Assembly: GCF_002614725.1 (NCBI RefSeq)
Contig: NZ_MRZN01000006.1
Coordinates: 62,001-126,000, forward strand
Length of the DNA: 64,000 bases
Direction of reading: 5' to 3'
From: Staphylococcus edaphicus
GTDB lineage: Bacteria; Bacillota; Bacilli; Staphylococcales; Staphylococcaceae
Positions within the stretch are counted from its first letter, which is position 1. Each line of letters starts with the position of its first letter. A program made the translations under genes and the position numbers. A model generated the notes under the pieces. That model saw nothing but the letters and a program-made list of their open reading frames with translations. It was not told where the DNA came from and ran no database searches. Of the stretch, positions 1 through 9,641 are shown piece after piece.

Positions 1-317
1 AAAGGGAGTACTGTTTTACCAGTAAATGCACCACGTGGAAGTAAATCTAAATACGTCTTCACAATCCCTGAATAAGCTGCTTTAAATACAGGGGACACAA
101 TCACAATCCCGTCCGCTTTATCTATGATTTGATGTGTTTCATTAATTGTTTTATTAGTAAAATCTGCGGTAATCAATGCTTCAGCGTCAAGTTGATGTAC
201 ATGTATAACATCTGTATCGATACCCTTATTATTTAAATAGGTCTCGGCATATGCTACCACACCCGTCAATCTAGACTGAATTTTATTACCACCTGCAATG
301 ATTGCTACACTTGCCAT
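1..317 (-). CDS. NADPH-dependent FMN reductase, N-terminal part (runs off the left edge)
   Basis: The first 105 codons of a flavodoxin-like NAD(P)H:FMN reductase of the SsuE type are visible. The N-terminus reads MASVAIIAGGNKIQSRL, a first beta strand followed by an FMN-phosphate loop. A later VSPVFKAAYSGILKTYLDLL stretch matches the 'SP.Y.gs.sg.LK..lD' segment of this family, which contacts the flavin. The enzyme would make reduced FMN for a partner monooxygenase; no partner is visible here. The ATG is preceded by GAAAGGGGACAAG, a good ribosome binding site. The C-terminus lies outside the window, so full length and partner genes cannot be judged. The family call is firm; the exact role is not. 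Confidence 0.8.
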   Translation of the reverse strand, partial: MASVAIIAGGNKIQSRLTGVVAYAETYLNNKGIDTDVIHVHQLDAEALITADFTNKTINETHQIIDKADGIVIVSPVFKAAYSGIVKTYLDLLPRGAFTGKTVLP

Positions 318-544
318 ACATCTTGTCCCCTTTCATTATTTAAATACGTTATATCTTACATAAATGACTATTATAGATAAGTTTACAGTTCAACTATCAA
401 ATCCCTAGTCATTCACGTTTTGTTAATATACTGTTTTCAGCTAACTACATTATAAACTTTCTATAACATCTACCGTATCATCAATTATAAGTGCTGTCAT
501 AGTATACGCCTTAAATAACTTATCTTTTCACTCGTATTTATTCA

Positions 545-931
545 TTACTGAGGGATATTTTCTGCTATTACGACTTGATTGTTCATATCCATGTAAGTAC
601 AAGTACCTGCATGTATATCGATATCCCATTTATAAACACCCGCTTGTGCTATTTCATTACAAAATATTGGAAAACTCGTTTCACCAGCTTGATGACGTTG
701 TAATATATCTTTTACTAATGATAAATTAGCTGTTTGAGCTATAGGTGTAGTTACTTTAATACCTTTATCCGAAATTTCTGAACCATCTTCATGAATATAC
801 ACTGTAATGCCTTGTTGTATGTTCACTGTATTCATAATGATCCCCATATCCTTGAATGCTTTAAATAGTTTTGGAAAATCTGCTCCTGTATATCGCTGAT
901 GTGCTTGTTGAATTTTTGTTAATGATAACAT
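545..931 (-). CDS. DUF1398 family protein (YbcV-like)
   Basis: A 128-residue protein that I recognise as DUF1398, the family of E. coli YbcV. Members are small soluble proteins of unknown function. The typical features are present: an N-terminal helix (MLSLTKIQQAHQRYTGADFP), a middle segment with TVYIHEDGSEI, and a C-terminal segment with GVYKWDIDIHAGTCTYMD, where the Y.WdiDi motif is the family hallmark. No signal peptide or membrane segment is present. The start follows a strong AAAAGGGGGGA ribosome binding site. It stands alone, between the FMN reductase upstream on the same strand and a divergent deacylase. No function is proposed. Confidence 0.75.
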   Translation of the reverse strand: MLSLTKIQQAHQRYTGADFPKLFKAFKDMGIIMNTVNIQQGITVYIHEDGSEISDKGIKVTTPIAQTANLSLVKDILQRHQAGETSFPIFCNEIAQAGVYKWDIDIHAGTCTYMDMNNQVVIAENIPQ

Positions 932-1144
932 TAAAATAGTCCCCCCTTTTCTCTTTTATTCAATATTTCTAAATCATAGCTTTAAAACTTGTAAACGACA
1001 AGTTTTATGAACAATTTAAGCGTATCATTACAGTTACATATAATATATATTAAATTTATATACTTTTATTAAAAGTCTTTTCGCTTATCAAAATAATTTG
1101 CCAGATGTATACTTATTATAGTTTTTCTAAAGGAGTGGTATGTT

Positions 1145-2398
1145 ATGAGTACATTTTCTGCCGAAGAAAAAGTACAAATATTATCAGATATTGTAGCAAT
1201 CAAAACAGTAAATGATAATGAAATTGAAGTATGCAAATACTTACAAAATTTATTTGAGCAACACGGAATTAAATCAACTATCGATAAAATTGATGAACGT
1301 CGTGCTAACTTAATCGCTGAAATTGGTGAAGGTAATCCTGTCATAGGTATATCTGGACATATGGATGTTGTTTCGGAAGGTAACCGCGAACAATGGACAT
1401 ATGATCCTTTTAAACTTACTGAAGACGATGGCTATTTATATGGTCGTGGCGCTGCTGATATGAAATCCGGACTCGCAGCACTTGCAATTGCGCTTATTGA
1501 AATACATGATGCACAATTATTAACAAACGGTCGCATTAAATTCTTAGCCACAACAGGTGAGGAAATGGAACAATTAGGTTCTCAAAGACTATACGAAAAT
1601 GGTTACATGGATGACGTAGAAGCGCTCATTATAGCTGAACCATGTCAAGATATGATGGTTTATGCACACAAAGGCTCCATGGACTATCGCATTAAATCAC
1701 AAGGTACTTCCGCACATAGTTCAATGCCTATTCTCGGTGTAAATGCCATTACGCCTTTAATAGAATTTATCCAAGATATTGATAAGTCGTATAAAAAAAT
1801 CTCTGAAGATATTAAAGGAGAAGCTTTAGACTTCACTCAACTCATCGAACGAATGAAACCTTCTTTACCAGCTACATTTGCTGTCGAAGAAATTGAATCC
1901 GCATTACAGGGTCTTGTCATTACGAACACATTAATCAAAGGCGGCGTTCAAGTTAACTCTGTACCTGAAGAGGCCGATGCTGATTTCAACATTCGTACAA
2001 TTCCAGAATATAACAATGACCAAGTTAAAAATTTATTTAATAACACAATTGAACAACATAATACTAAAGGAGCAAATTTAGAAAGTGATTTGTATCTAGA
2101 TTTAGATCCTGTACTTACTACTGGGCAAAATAGCTTAATTGATACTGCTAGATCGCTTGGTAAATCAGCATTTAATAAAGACTTTGTCGCTGCACCTATT
2201 GGTGGTGTAACTGATGCTTCTAATTTACTTCGCGGTAAAGATGAATCATTCCCCTTCCTAGTATTTGGACCAGGCGAAAAACCACACCAAGTAGATGAGC
2301 GCGTAGAAAAAGAGATGTACCTAAAATTCATTGATTTCTACAAAGAACTATTCATCACTTATTCAAATAATCATGAACGTACTATTGGGAATGAATAA
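1145..2398 (+). CDS. M20 family metallodeacylase, ArgE/DapE type
   Basis: A 417-residue zinc-dependent amidohydrolase of the M20 family (ArgE/DapE/ACY1/CPG2), acting in the cytoplasm on an N-acyl amino acid or related amide. The metal and catalytic motifs are in order: SGHMDVV (His72, Asp74), GRGAADMKSG (bridging Asp105), TTGEEMEQLG (catalytic Glu139 and metal ligand Glu140), then GGVTDASNL near the C-terminus and a late KPHQVDE histidine. An internal dimerisation domain separates the halves. It is close to staphylococcal proteins annotated as succinyl-diaminopimelate desuccinylase or acetylornithine deacetylase. It converges on the arginine cluster across a terminator, but that cluster has ArgJ, which recycles acetyl groups and makes a deacetylase unnecessary. 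The true substrate is therefore open. The start is set by AAAGGAG nine bases upstream. Confidence 0.8.
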   Translation: MSTFSAEEKVQILSDIVAIKTVNDNEIEVCKYLQNLFEQHGIKSTIDKIDERRANLIAEIGEGNPVIGISGHMDVVSEGNREQWTYDPFKLTEDDGYLYGRGAADMKSGLAALAIALIEIHDAQLLTNGRIKFLATTGEEMEQLGSQRLYENGYMDDVEALIIAEPCQDMMVYAHKGSMDYRIKSQGTSAHSSMPILGVNAITPLIEFIQDIDKSYKKISEDIKGEALDFTQLIERMKPSLPATFAVEEIESALQGLVITNTLIKGGVQVNSVPEEADADFNIRTIPEYNNDQVKNLFNNTIEQHNTKGANLESDLYLDLDPVLTTGQNSLIDTARSLGKSAFNKDFVAAPIGGVTDASNLLRGKDESFPFLVFGPGEKPHQVDERVEKEMYLKFIDFYKELFITYSNNHERTIGNE

Positions 2399-2470
2399 AA
2401 GTGTTTAGCCTACTTATCTAAAATAAGCAAACATCGTCTAATCGATTCTCAAAAAATGTACGACTAAAAT

Positions 2471-2523
2471 AAAAACACTTCCATTAAATTCAGACTAAAA
2501 TGAATTTAATGGAAGTGTTTTTT
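2471..2523. terminator. Bidirectional terminator between the M20 deacylase and argB
   Basis: A long near-perfect hairpin: the left arm AAAACACTTCCATTAAATTC is mirrored by GAATTTAATGGAAGTGTTTT, with A-runs on one side and T-runs on the other. It lies between two convergent genes and can stop transcription from both. Confidence 0.85.
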
Positions 2524-2691
2524 AATGAAATATGAGTACTCCCAGAAGATGTATTTAACTATAATCACAGTCTACTTCGTTTTACAAACCCGTTCTTGCC
2601 ACACCTTAATATTATGAGAAATAACTTACTTTATTTTCACCGATACTTCGGCCTATTTTTCTCCCAGAAAATGTTTGTTTTAGTTTACCGA

Positions 2692-3453
2692 TTACAGTTG
2701 TATCGTTGTCCCCAATTGCTGTCCATCTCTTATTCTTTGAACAACATGCGCTTCGTTACCTGCTGCAATCACTACATTTTGACAGCCATGTTCAATTGCA
2801 GTTACAGCTTCTTGTACTTTCGGAATCATGCCACCATAAATTTGTTCTTGTTCAATATAATGTTGAATATGTTCCGACGTTAGCGTTGGCTTTACCTTAT
2901 CCTCTATGATTACACCTGGAATATCACTCAACAAATAGATTGGCGCCTTTAATATTTGGGCTATTTTGTATGCTAAAGTATCTGCATTAATATTATATAA
3001 ATGACTAGAGGAGCGATGCATGCCAATTGAAGCAATGATGGGAATATAATGTTCGGTAATATGATCTATAACTGCTGTATTAATATTTATAGCTTCACCC
3101 ACATACCCATATTTTTCATTTAAAGGTTTAACGTCAAACAATTTTGCATCCACACCATTCAAACCGATACTTTGTATATGCGTATGATTCATTTTTCCTA
3201 CCAATTGCGGATTTACCATTCCGACAAGTATCTGACTTGTAATAGTCAGCACCTTATCTGTAGTAACCCTTAATCCATCTTTAAATGATGTATGCACGCC
3301 TTGCTGTTTAAGAGCTTGATTGATAAATGGACCACCCCCATGAACGATAATCGGGCGCATCCCTTGCTGCTTTAACTGAGCGATATCTTCAATTGTTGTA
3401 TCATGAAGTTCCGTCAAAGTGCTACCGCCTATCTTAATAACAATATAACTCAT
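2692..3453 (-). CDS. argB: Acetylglutamate kinase
   Basis: A 253-residue amino-acid kinase phosphorylating N-acetylglutamate with ATP, the second step of arginine synthesis. The N-terminal VIKIGGSTL, the substrate loop VHGGGPFINQ and the ATP-side segment YLLSDIPGVI followed by GGMIPKVQEA are the ArgB signatures. The length is normal for the family. I place the start at the ATG of MSYIVIKIGG because AGGAG lies eight bases upstream; an in-frame GTG three codons earlier overlaps that site. It is the last gene of the cluster, 12 bp after argJ. The N-terminal extension associated with arginine-sensitive ArgB is absent, so feedback control may be weak; that part is inference. Confidence 0.95.
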   Translation of the reverse strand: MSYIVIKIGGSTLTELHDTTIEDIAQLKQQGMRPIIVHGGGPFINQALKQQGVHTSFKDGLRVTTDKVLTITSQILVGMVNPQLVGKMNHTHIQSIGLNGVDAKLFDVKPLNEKYGYVGEAININTAVIDHITEHYIPIIASIGMHRSSSHLYNINADTLAYKIAQILKAPIYLLSDIPGVIIEDKVKPTLTSEHIQHYIEQEQIYGGMIPKVQEAVTAIEHGCQNVVIAAGNEAHVVQRIRDGQQLGTTIQL

Positions 3454-3465
3454 CTTAGACACTCC

Positions 3466-4704
3466 TTATGTTCTATATGAAGCATTGATACGTACGTATT
3501 CATATGACAAATCACAACCATATGCAGCCGCTTCTCCTTTACCTTCTCCTACAGAAGTTTCTATTACAATATCGTCTTCTGTTAGTCGCTCTTTTAATAA
3601 TTGTTCATCAAAATCTAAATGAATGCCTTGTTCTAATACAGGTACCTGACAGAGATAGACATTCGTCTTCTCTGGTTCAATACATTTTGATGCATAACCT
3701 ATAGCAGTCACAATTCTACCAAAGTTTGCATCTTCTCCATGTATTGCCGTTTTAACCAAATTAGAAGATACGATACTTTTGGCAATCTTTCTTGCCTCAT
3801 CCACATTAGGTGCCCCTGTCACTTTTGCAGTAACTAATTTCGTCGCACCTTCTCCATCTTTAGCAATTAATTTCGCTAGATACTGACTTACAAAATTGAA
3901 TGCGTAAACGAATTTATGCCACTCTGGATGCAAGGCATTAATTTCACTATTATGTGCTAAGCCGTTAGCCATGCATATCACCATATCATTTGTACTTGTA
4001 TCCCCATCAACTGTAATCATATTAAATGACTGATCCGTTGTTTGTTTTAAACAATAATCTAACGTATTCGCATCAATATTAGCATCCGTTGTTATGAAAC
4101 CAAGCATGGTTGCCATATTGGGATGTATCATACCAGAGCCTTTCGCACTACCACCAATGGTTACTGTTTTACCATCAATCTCAACTTGCACCGCTATATG
4201 TTTAGTAACAGTATCAGTTGTCAAAATGGCTTGATTGAAGAATTGGCTATTATTATACGCTTCTTTCAAGACATGCTGTGTGCCGTAATAAATTTTATCC
4301 ATAGGTAAAAATGCACCTACGACCCCAGTTGATGCCACGCCAACGTTTTGTTGGTCTATATTCAATCGTTCTGCTACCCAAGCTTGTGTATCTAGCGCAT
4401 CTTGTGTACCTTTTTCTCCTGTACAGGAATTCGCATTCGCTGAATTCACAACAATGGCTTGTAGTGTCTTATTAGAGTTAATACTGTCTTCTGTTAATTT
4501 TAAAGGGGCTGCCTTAAAGCGATTCAGTGTATACACACCTGTAGCTACCGCTTCCGTAGTCGAATAAATCCAACCAAAGTCTTTTTTCTTTCTTCTTAAT
4601 CCTGTATGAAATCCACCAGCAATGAAACCTGATGGAGAACTTACATCACCTTGCACATCTATATTTAATTGCTTTAACGTATCAATTGTTTCGATATCTA
4701 TCAT
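3466..4704 (-). CDS. argJ: Bifunctional ornithine acetyltransferase / N-acetylglutamate synthase
   Basis: A 412-residue ArgJ. It moves the acetyl group from acetylornithine to glutamate, and may also acetylate glutamate from acetyl-CoA (bifunctional type), making the pathway cyclic. The protein self-cleaves at an internal Thr; the cleavage motif is visible as [14 protein letters not shown], with the new N-terminal nucleophile at Thr199. Upstream, [10 protein letters not shown] (about residues 87-96) and STGVVG (125-130) are the conserved oxyanion and substrate segments. A good GGGGAGAG ribosome binding site precedes the ATG. It lies between argC and argB, with short gaps on both sides, in one transcription unit. 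Confidence 0.95.
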   Translation of the reverse strand: MIDIETIDTLKQLNIDVQGDVSSPSGFIAGGFHTGLRRKKKDFGWIYSTTEAVATGVYTLNRFKAAPLKLTEDSINSNKTLQAIVVNSANANSCTGEKGTQDALDTQAWVAERLNIDQQNVGVASTGVVGAFLPMDKIYYGTQHVLKEAYNNSQFFNQAILTTDTVTKHIAVQVEIDGKTVTIGGSAKGSGMIHPNMATMLGFITTDANIDANTLDYCLKQTTDQSFNMITVDGDTSTNDMVICMANGLAHNSEINALHPEWHKFVYAFNFVSQYLAKLIAKDGEGATKLVTAKVTGAPNVDEARKIAKSIVSSNLVKTAIHGEDANFGRIVTAIGYASKCIEPEKTNVYLCQVPVLEQGIHLDFDEQLLKERLTEDDIVIETSVGEGKGEAAAYGCDLSYEYVRINASYRT

Positions 4705-4727
4705 ATTCTCTCCCCTTTCAGATTAGC

Positions 4728-5759
4728 TTATGGATATACCGGTGTTTGAGTTAGTCCAGTCTTTTCGTGCCACCCAAACATTAAATTTAAATTTTGTATC
4801 GCTTGTCCGCTTGCCCCTTTAACTAAGTTATCAATGACCGATACAATAATGGCATTTTGTCTTTCTTCATCTACATAAATTCCAATATCGCAAAAATTAC
4901 TACCATATACTTCTTTAGTTTTTGGATAAACACCTACATCTCTGATACGAACAAATGGTTTATCCTCATAATATTCTTTAAAAATAGAATGTAAGTATTC
5001 ACCAGTCACATGTTGATTCAGCTTCACATACATTGTTGATAATATGCCTCTTGTCATTGGTACAAGATGTGGCGTGAATATAACTTTTATTTCTTGGTTT
5101 GCTAGTTTTGAAATATATTGTTCTATTTCGGGTTTATGTTTATGCTTACCTATCGCATACGCGCTAAAGTTTTCATTCATCTCTGAAAAATGAACATGTT
5201 GTGCCAAAGATCTCCCTGCCCCTGAAACACCCGTTTTGGCATCAATTATAATTGAATCATAGTCAATGATTTGTTGATCGATAAGTGGATGTAATCCCAA
5301 TAATGTAGCTGTTGGAAAGCAACCAGGGTTCGCAATCAACTGCGTCGTTTGAGGATTTACATCAGACCATTCAGCAATGCTATAATTTGCGTTATCTAAT
5401 TGTTGTTGAGGTGCTGCCACTTCTCCATAATATGTTTCATACACAGTTCGATTACTCAACCTAAAGTCACCAGACAAATCAATAACCTTTATATTTTGCT
5501 CAATTAATGCGGGTGCTAAATCTTTACTTACGTTAGATGGTGTTGCGAAGTATACAACATCACAGTTTATATCCCCGCTATTGAGTGCTTCATATTGATA
5601 TGTTAAGTGGCTCAAGTGAGGAAATGTTTCTTTAATTGGTTCATCAATTTTTGAATGTGAAAATATATATTTAACATTTACATATGGATGATGTGTTAAT
5701 AGTCTGATTAATTCAATTGCGCCATAACCACTACCACCCACAATTCCAACATCTATCAT
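4728..5759 (-). CDS. argC: N-acetyl-gamma-glutamyl-phosphate reductase
   Basis: A 343-residue NADPH-dependent reductase that converts acetylglutamyl phosphate to the semialdehyde. The dinucleotide fold starts with [14 protein letters not shown], and the catalytic cysteine sits in ANPGCFPTA (Cys147 with the start used here). A GVSGAGR segment and a late HLVPMTRGI follow, as expected for the family. The start is chosen at MIDVGIVGG because AAAGGA is nine bases upstream of it; an ATG three codons earlier directly abuts that ribosome binding site. It is 39 bp downstream of the aminotransferase gene and 23 bp before argJ. Confidence 0.95.
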   Translation of the reverse strand: MIDVGIVGGSGYGAIELIRLLTHHPYVNVKYIFSHSKIDEPIKETFPHLSHLTYQYEALNSGDINCDVVYFATPSNVSKDLAPALIEQNIKVIDLSGDFRLSNRTVYETYYGEVAAPQQQLDNANYSIAEWSDVNPQTTQLIANPGCFPTATLLGLHPLIDQQIIDYDSIIIDAKTGVSGAGRSLAQHVHFSEMNENFSAYAIGKHKHKPEIEQYISKLANQEIKVIFTPHLVPMTRGILSTMYVKLNQHVTGEYLHSIFKEYYEDKPFVRIRDVGVYPKTKEVYGSNFCDIGIYVDEERQNAIIVSVIDNLVKGASGQAIQNLNLMFGWHEKTGLTQTPVYP

Positions 5760-5798
5760 GACATTCATTCCTTTCTGAATATTCAGTCTTTTGAAGTG

Positions 5799-6992
5799 TT
5801 ATTGTCTGCCTTTTTCTAACACTTCAGTAATCACATGGACTACTTTATCAATCTCTTGTTCATTAATAACTAGCGGTGGTGCAATACGAATAATATTACC
5901 TTGCGTTTCCTTACATAACACACCTTTTTCAATCATTTTCAAACAATATGGCTTCGCTTCTTCTGTTAGTTCTATACCGATAAATAATCCCCTGCCTCTC
6001 ACATCAGAGATGATATGACTGTCTATAAGTTGTAATTGATTAAGTAACTTCTGTCCAAGATTTTTAGAATTCTCTACTAACTTTTCTTCAATTAATACGT
6101 CTAACGCGGCAATGGACACTGCACAGGCAAGTGGATTACCTCCAAAAGTAGAACCATGTGTACCTGGTGTAAGTACTTCCATCACATTCTGATTCGCTAA
6201 TATTGCAGAAATCGGGTATAATCCTCCGCCTAATGATTTACCTAATAAATAGATATCAGGTTCAACGTGTTCCCACTCCATTGCGAACATTTTTCCTGTT
6301 CTACCTAACCCTACTTGAATTTCATCTGCTATTAATAACACGTTATTTTCATCACATAACTTACGCACCGCCTGTAAGAAATGATCTGGTGGTATATTCA
6401 CACCACCCTCACCTTGAATAGGTTCTAGAATAATTGCAGTTGTTTGCTCATTGATTAAATTTTTCAACTGTTCTATATCCCCAAAATCTGCATAGTGCAC
6501 GTTATTTAATAATGGACCAAACCCTTGTTTGTAATTATCCTGAGATGATAATGATAACGAGCCTAAAGTACGACCATGAAAGTTGCCTTTCATAGCAATA
6601 ATTTCTGTAGTTGATTCAGCAATCTGTTTAACATCCGAACCCCATTTACGTGCAATCTTTATTGCCGTTTCAACTGCCTCAGTTCCTGTATTCATTGGTA
6701 ATACTTTTTCTTTATTTGCCAACTTACATATTTTTTCTTCCCAAATGCCTAAATTTTCACTATATAATGCACGGGAAACCATTGTAATTTTTTGACTTTG
6801 TTGTTGAAACGCTTTGATAATTTCAGGATGACAATGACCCTGATTAACTACCGAAAAACCTGAAATACAATCTATATAACACTTACCTCCAACATCCCAC
6901 ACTTTTGCACCATACCCTTTAGCTAAAGCTAATTTAAGTGGGCTATAGTTGTCAGAACTATATTGGTCAGTCTGTTCAAATAAATTAGACAT
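5799..6992 (-). CDS. rocD: Ornithine/acetylornithine aminotransferase (RocD/ArgD type)
   Basis: A 397-residue class III PLP aminotransferase. Landmarks are GTEAVETAIKIARKW, the NFHGRT cofactor motif, ILEPIQGEGG, IADEIQVGLGRTG, and the Schiff-base lysine Lys252 in LLGKSLGGGLYP. The start SPLKLALAKGYGAKVWD and the sequence as a whole resemble ornithine--oxo-acid aminotransferase more than classical ArgD. This matches the staphylococcal arrangement in which a rocD-type gene heads argCJB. In this cluster it most likely carries out the acetylornithine aminotransferase step or links ornithine to glutamate semialdehyde and proline; the sequence cannot separate these. It is the first gene of the operon, directly downstream of a promoter with an ArgR box. 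Confidence 0.85.
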   Translation of the reverse strand: MSNLFEQTDQYSSDNYSPLKLALAKGYGAKVWDVGGKCYIDCISGFSVVNQGHCHPEIIKAFQQQSQKITMVSRALYSENLGIWEEKICKLANKEKVLPMNTGTEAVETAIKIARKWGSDVKQIAESTTEIIAMKGNFHGRTLGSLSLSSQDNYKQGFGPLLNNVHYADFGDIEQLKNLINEQTTAIILEPIQGEGGVNIPPDHFLQAVRKLCDENNVLLIADEIQVGLGRTGKMFAMEWEHVEPDIYLLGKSLGGGLYPISAILANQNVMEVLTPGTHGSTFGGNPLACAVSIAALDVLIEEKLVENSKNLGQKLLNQLQLIDSHIISDVRGRGLFIGIELTEEAKPYCLKMIEKGVLCKETQGNIIRIAPPLVINEQEIDKVVHVITEVLEKGRQ

Positions 6993-7028
6993 AAAATCCT
7001 TCTTTCTTAATAATATTTATTCTTAAAA

Positions 7029-7075
7029 ATGAATTAATATTCATAAATGATATACTTATTATATGAATACGTCAA
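7029..7075 (-). promoter_or_regulatory. Arginine operon promoter with ArgR (ARG) box
   Basis: On the minus strand TTGACG (7070-7075) and TATCAT (7047-7052) are separated by 17 bp. Immediately downstream, at the expected transcription start, 7028-7045 reads AATGAATTAATATTCATA. It fits the 18-bp ArgR consensus (W N TGAAT WWWW ATTCA N W) at every defined position. The box covers the +1 region, which suits repression by ArgR with arginine. Consensus match is seen; repression is inferred from the family. Confidence 0.75.
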
Positions 7076-7136
7076 AGAATTTTTTGAATTTTTACACTTA
7101 ATAAATCTGTGAAATGCTGTTTTAAAGCAAAATAAA

Positions 7137-7170
7137 AAAGATTATTAAATACTTTTATTTAATAATCTTT
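7137..7170 (-). terminator. AT-rich hairpin terminator
   Basis: Perfect 14-bp arms AAAGATTATTAAAT / ATTTAATAATCTTT with a 6-base loop. On the minus strand the hairpin is followed by TTTTTATTTT. It lies 76 bp past the stop codon of the decayed gene at 7246-7397 and upstream of the arginine promoter, so it may be the old terminator of that gene. Confidence 0.6.
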
Positions 7171-7245
7171 AATCTACCATCATATGAACGATGCATTAAT
7201 TTTGCATAATATGTAGTCTACTGTATTATTGTACACAAACGTTAC

Positions 7246-7397
7246 TTATGCATTATTCAGTTGTTTTACTAATTTCGGTAATTGTGAAATATCTTCTATA
7301 ACATCCTTTGCATGAAGACTATTAAATCGTTTATTACTTTTTCAAAATGAGTATATAAACAATCTATTTCTTGACTCTCGTTTAAATAGATACCATC
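7246..7397 (-). pseudogene. Remnant of a small gene, frameshifted, unidentified
   Basis: On the minus strand a coding-like stretch reads DGIYLNESQEIDCLYTHF and continues to about VINDLI. It then resumes in another frame as FNSLHAKDVIEDISQLPK and LVKQLNNA, followed by TAA. The composition (many charged and Leu residues, no AT-rich junk) is protein-like, and a terminator lies just downstream. No start codon is seen in the first frame. I do not recognise the family. It looks like the C-terminal end of a small soluble protein that has lost its front and gained one indel. Confidence 0.4.
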
Positions 7398-7410
7398 ATC
7401 AATTCATAAG

Positions 7411-7444
7411 ACCCCCCTGAGACACAGTTGTGTTTCAGGGGGGT
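7411..7444. terminator. GC-rich terminator after the APC permease gene
   Basis: Hairpin ACCCCCCTGAGACAC / GTGTTTCAGGGGGGT with a 4-base loop. It is 42 bp downstream of the permease stop codon (minus strand). The T-run is better on the plus side, so it may act in both directions. Confidence 0.8.
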
Positions 7445-7485
7445 TTTACGAATCACTTTTCAATGCTTATCATCACAGCACTATA

Positions 7486-9129
7486 TTATGTTTCACTAGA
7501 TTGTTTCGCTTTACGTTTTTCACGTAAATCAGCACGCATATCTTTATTAATCTTTTTAGCACGTTTAAAGTAAACACTTTCAAAGTAACTTGACGTACCT
7601 ATTTTATAAAATATCAATGCAATAACGATAATCACAATAAAGTCGTATGGGTAATGAATCCAGTTCATACCTTTAAACTCTTTACTACCTATAAATGAAA
7701 GAAAGGCAAGTAAGATAAGATATAAAATGATCCATAAACTACCGCCTATTTGTTTTTTCGTATTTTTCCAATTCATTTTATATTCATAAAAGAAATAAAT
7801 AGGTAAACCTAAAATGATTATCAAAATAACTTCTGCAGTTGTTGGCCACATAGCCCAATATATCGCTAATGAAGCCATAACAAATGAAAATGGCGCCATG
7901 AACTTTAACAAGTTCGCTCTGAATGGTCTATGCATTTTAGGTGCCATTTTACGCAGAGCAATTACTGTCGTTGGCCCTGTTAAATACGCAACGAGAGTAG
8001 CTGTTGAAATCACACTCGCTAAAGTACCCCAATCACGGAATAATGATACCATCACCATGCTAATAATTGCATTAAACACAATTGCTACACGGGGAATCAT
8101 ATATTTTTTGTTCATTTTACCTAAAAATTTAGGAATGTGCCCATTTTGTTCCATAGCGCGTAATACACGTCCAGTAACGGCAACAAATGATACACCAGTA
8201 CCAAACGGTGATACGACTGCTTCCATATACAATAATATAGCTAACCAATTTAATCCTAATAAAATAGCCATATCAGCAAATGGTGAGTTAAAGTTTATAC
8301 CACTCCATCCATTTTCATGAATCATTTCACTTGGCATTGATGTGATAAATGTACTTTGAAGCACTATGTACAATACCGCACTTAATGTCAGCGATATCGC
8401 GATACCACGCGCAATATTTTTTTCGGGTTTTTGAATTTCTGATCCCATATTAATAATTGTTTGGAAGGCATTAAATGAAAAAATAATACCTGATGCCGTT
8501 GTAGCAGCAAAAATCGGTGCTGAACCATATGGCATAAATTGGCCGGCCGAATGACCATAATTCCCGGTATCAAAACCAGAAATGATTAACATAATAATTG
8601 TTAATAAAGGTACACCTAATTTAAATATTGAAATTAAACTTGTAAATGACGTTAATAACTTAACCGACCAATAGTTTAACAATGAAAAAATAATGATAAT
8701 TACAAATACTGCTAATAACCCAGCATTACTAATTGTAGTTCCGTCCATTAAACCAGTCGTAAATTTCGCCCAATCCCATGGCCAAGAACTCATATATTGT
8801 ACAGCTGACACTGCTTCAATCGGGATGATAGTTACCAGTGATACCCAATTTGCCCATGCAGCAATAAATCCAAGTAATGAGCCATGTGTATATTGAGCAT
8901 AGTTACTCATACCACCTGATTGTGGAAACATCGTTCCTATTTCTATGTAGTTATAAGCAATTGAACCTATGACTACAAAACCTATAATCCAAGAAATAAT
9001 AGCAGCTGGCCCTGCAATGGAAGAAGCCTCCCAAGCGCCGAATAACCAACCAGATCCTATTAATGAACCTAAACCTAGTAAAACAAGCTGTGGTAAATTA
9101 ATTTTACTACTTTCGTCTTTTTGTCCCAT
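7486..9129 (-). CDS. APC superfamily amino acid permease
   Basis: A 547-residue integral membrane protein with about 12-14 transmembrane segments and a charged C-terminal tail rich in Lys and Arg. The N-terminal LGLGSLIGSGWLFGAW is the APC substrate-binding helix with its broken GSG turn. The GSGWLF form resembles aspartate:proton symporters of the YveA type, but substrate cannot be assigned. The start is placed at MGQKDESS because TTAGGAG precedes it at optimal distance; an ATG 11 codons upstream has no ribosome binding site. It is monocistronic, with its own near-consensus promoter and a strong terminator. Confidence 0.8.
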   Translation of the reverse strand: MGQKDESSKINLPQLVLLGLGSLIGSGWLFGAWEASSIAGPAAIISWIIGFVVIGSIAYNYIEIGTMFPQSGGMSNYAQYTHGSLLGFIAAWANWVSLVTIIPIEAVSAVQYMSSWPWDWAKFTTGLMDGTTISNAGLLAVFVIIIIFSLLNYWSVKLLTSFTSLISIFKLGVPLLTIIMLIISGFDTGNYGHSAGQFMPYGSAPIFAATTASGIIFSFNAFQTIINMGSEIQKPEKNIARGIAISLTLSAVLYIVLQSTFITSMPSEMIHENGWSGINFNSPFADMAILLGLNWLAILLYMEAVVSPFGTGVSFVAVTGRVLRAMEQNGHIPKFLGKMNKKYMIPRVAIVFNAIISMVMVSLFRDWGTLASVISTATLVAYLTGPTTVIALRKMAPKMHRPFRANLLKFMAPFSFVMASLAIYWAMWPTTAEVILIIILGLPIYFFYEYKMNWKNTKKQIGGSLWIILYLILLAFLSFIGSKEFKGMNWIHYPYDFIVIIVIALIFYKIGTSSYFESVYFKRAKKINKDMRADLREKRKAKQSSET

Positions 9130-9206
9130 AATTACTCCTAATATTGTCTCTTTTATATTCATATCAAGAACACGTAAAATTTATACACCTTCTTGTATAT
9201 GGTGTT

Positions 9207-9234
9207 ATTATACTCGTATAACAATTCAAGTCAA
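9207..9234 (-). promoter_or_regulatory. Promoter of the APC permease gene
   Basis: Minus-strand TTGACT (9229-9234), 16-bp spacer, TATAAT (9207-9212). An inverted repeat TTATACACC ... GGTGTTAT (9181-9208) directly overlaps the -10 and the transcript start and could be an operator or a 5' hairpin. The stretch from 9235 to 9524 shows nothing else that I can support. Confidence 0.6.
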
Positions 9235-9524
9235 ATCAACTTCTCTGTTAACTATAAGTGAATAAATCAGTATTTTTATTCATATATAACATAATTATTG
9301 TATAAAAGCGTTGCCCAACAAGTCACTTTCAATTCACTGTCAGCCATACTTTGAAGCTCTATTTACTCATGTTACTTATTTATTCATTTAAAGCATATTT
9401 TTAAAAAAACTTTATTTTAAAATTTATAAAACGCAAATCTTTTAAACTCAGTATTTACAGTACTTTAAAGCTATTCCGCCTATTTTTTTGTAACATTTTT
9501 ACACAATGGTGTATTTATACAAAA

Positions 9525-9576
9525 ATAAAGCATTATCTACAAGATTATCTTTAATAACCTAGAAATAATGCTTTAT
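9525..9576 (-). terminator. Terminator after proP-like gene
   Basis: Arms ATAAAGCATTAT and ATAATGCTTTAT are perfect complements, separated by 28 bases, and followed on the minus strand by TTTTTG. It lies 66 bp past the symporter stop codon. Confidence 0.6.
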
Positions 9577-9641
9577 ACGATGTTACTCAAATATAAATAA
9601 ATACTTTTCAATTCTTGCTACACTATAAGTGATTGATATAT

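Noticed and set aside
2596..2909. Two plus-strand frames of 95 and 67 codons over the end of argB
   Set aside because: Shadows of argB and its 3' flank; no start signals and no family resemblance.
7814..8320. 168-codon open frame on the plus strand
   Set aside because: It is wholly antisense to the APC permease, has no ribosome binding site, and its composition mirrors membrane-protein codons read backward.
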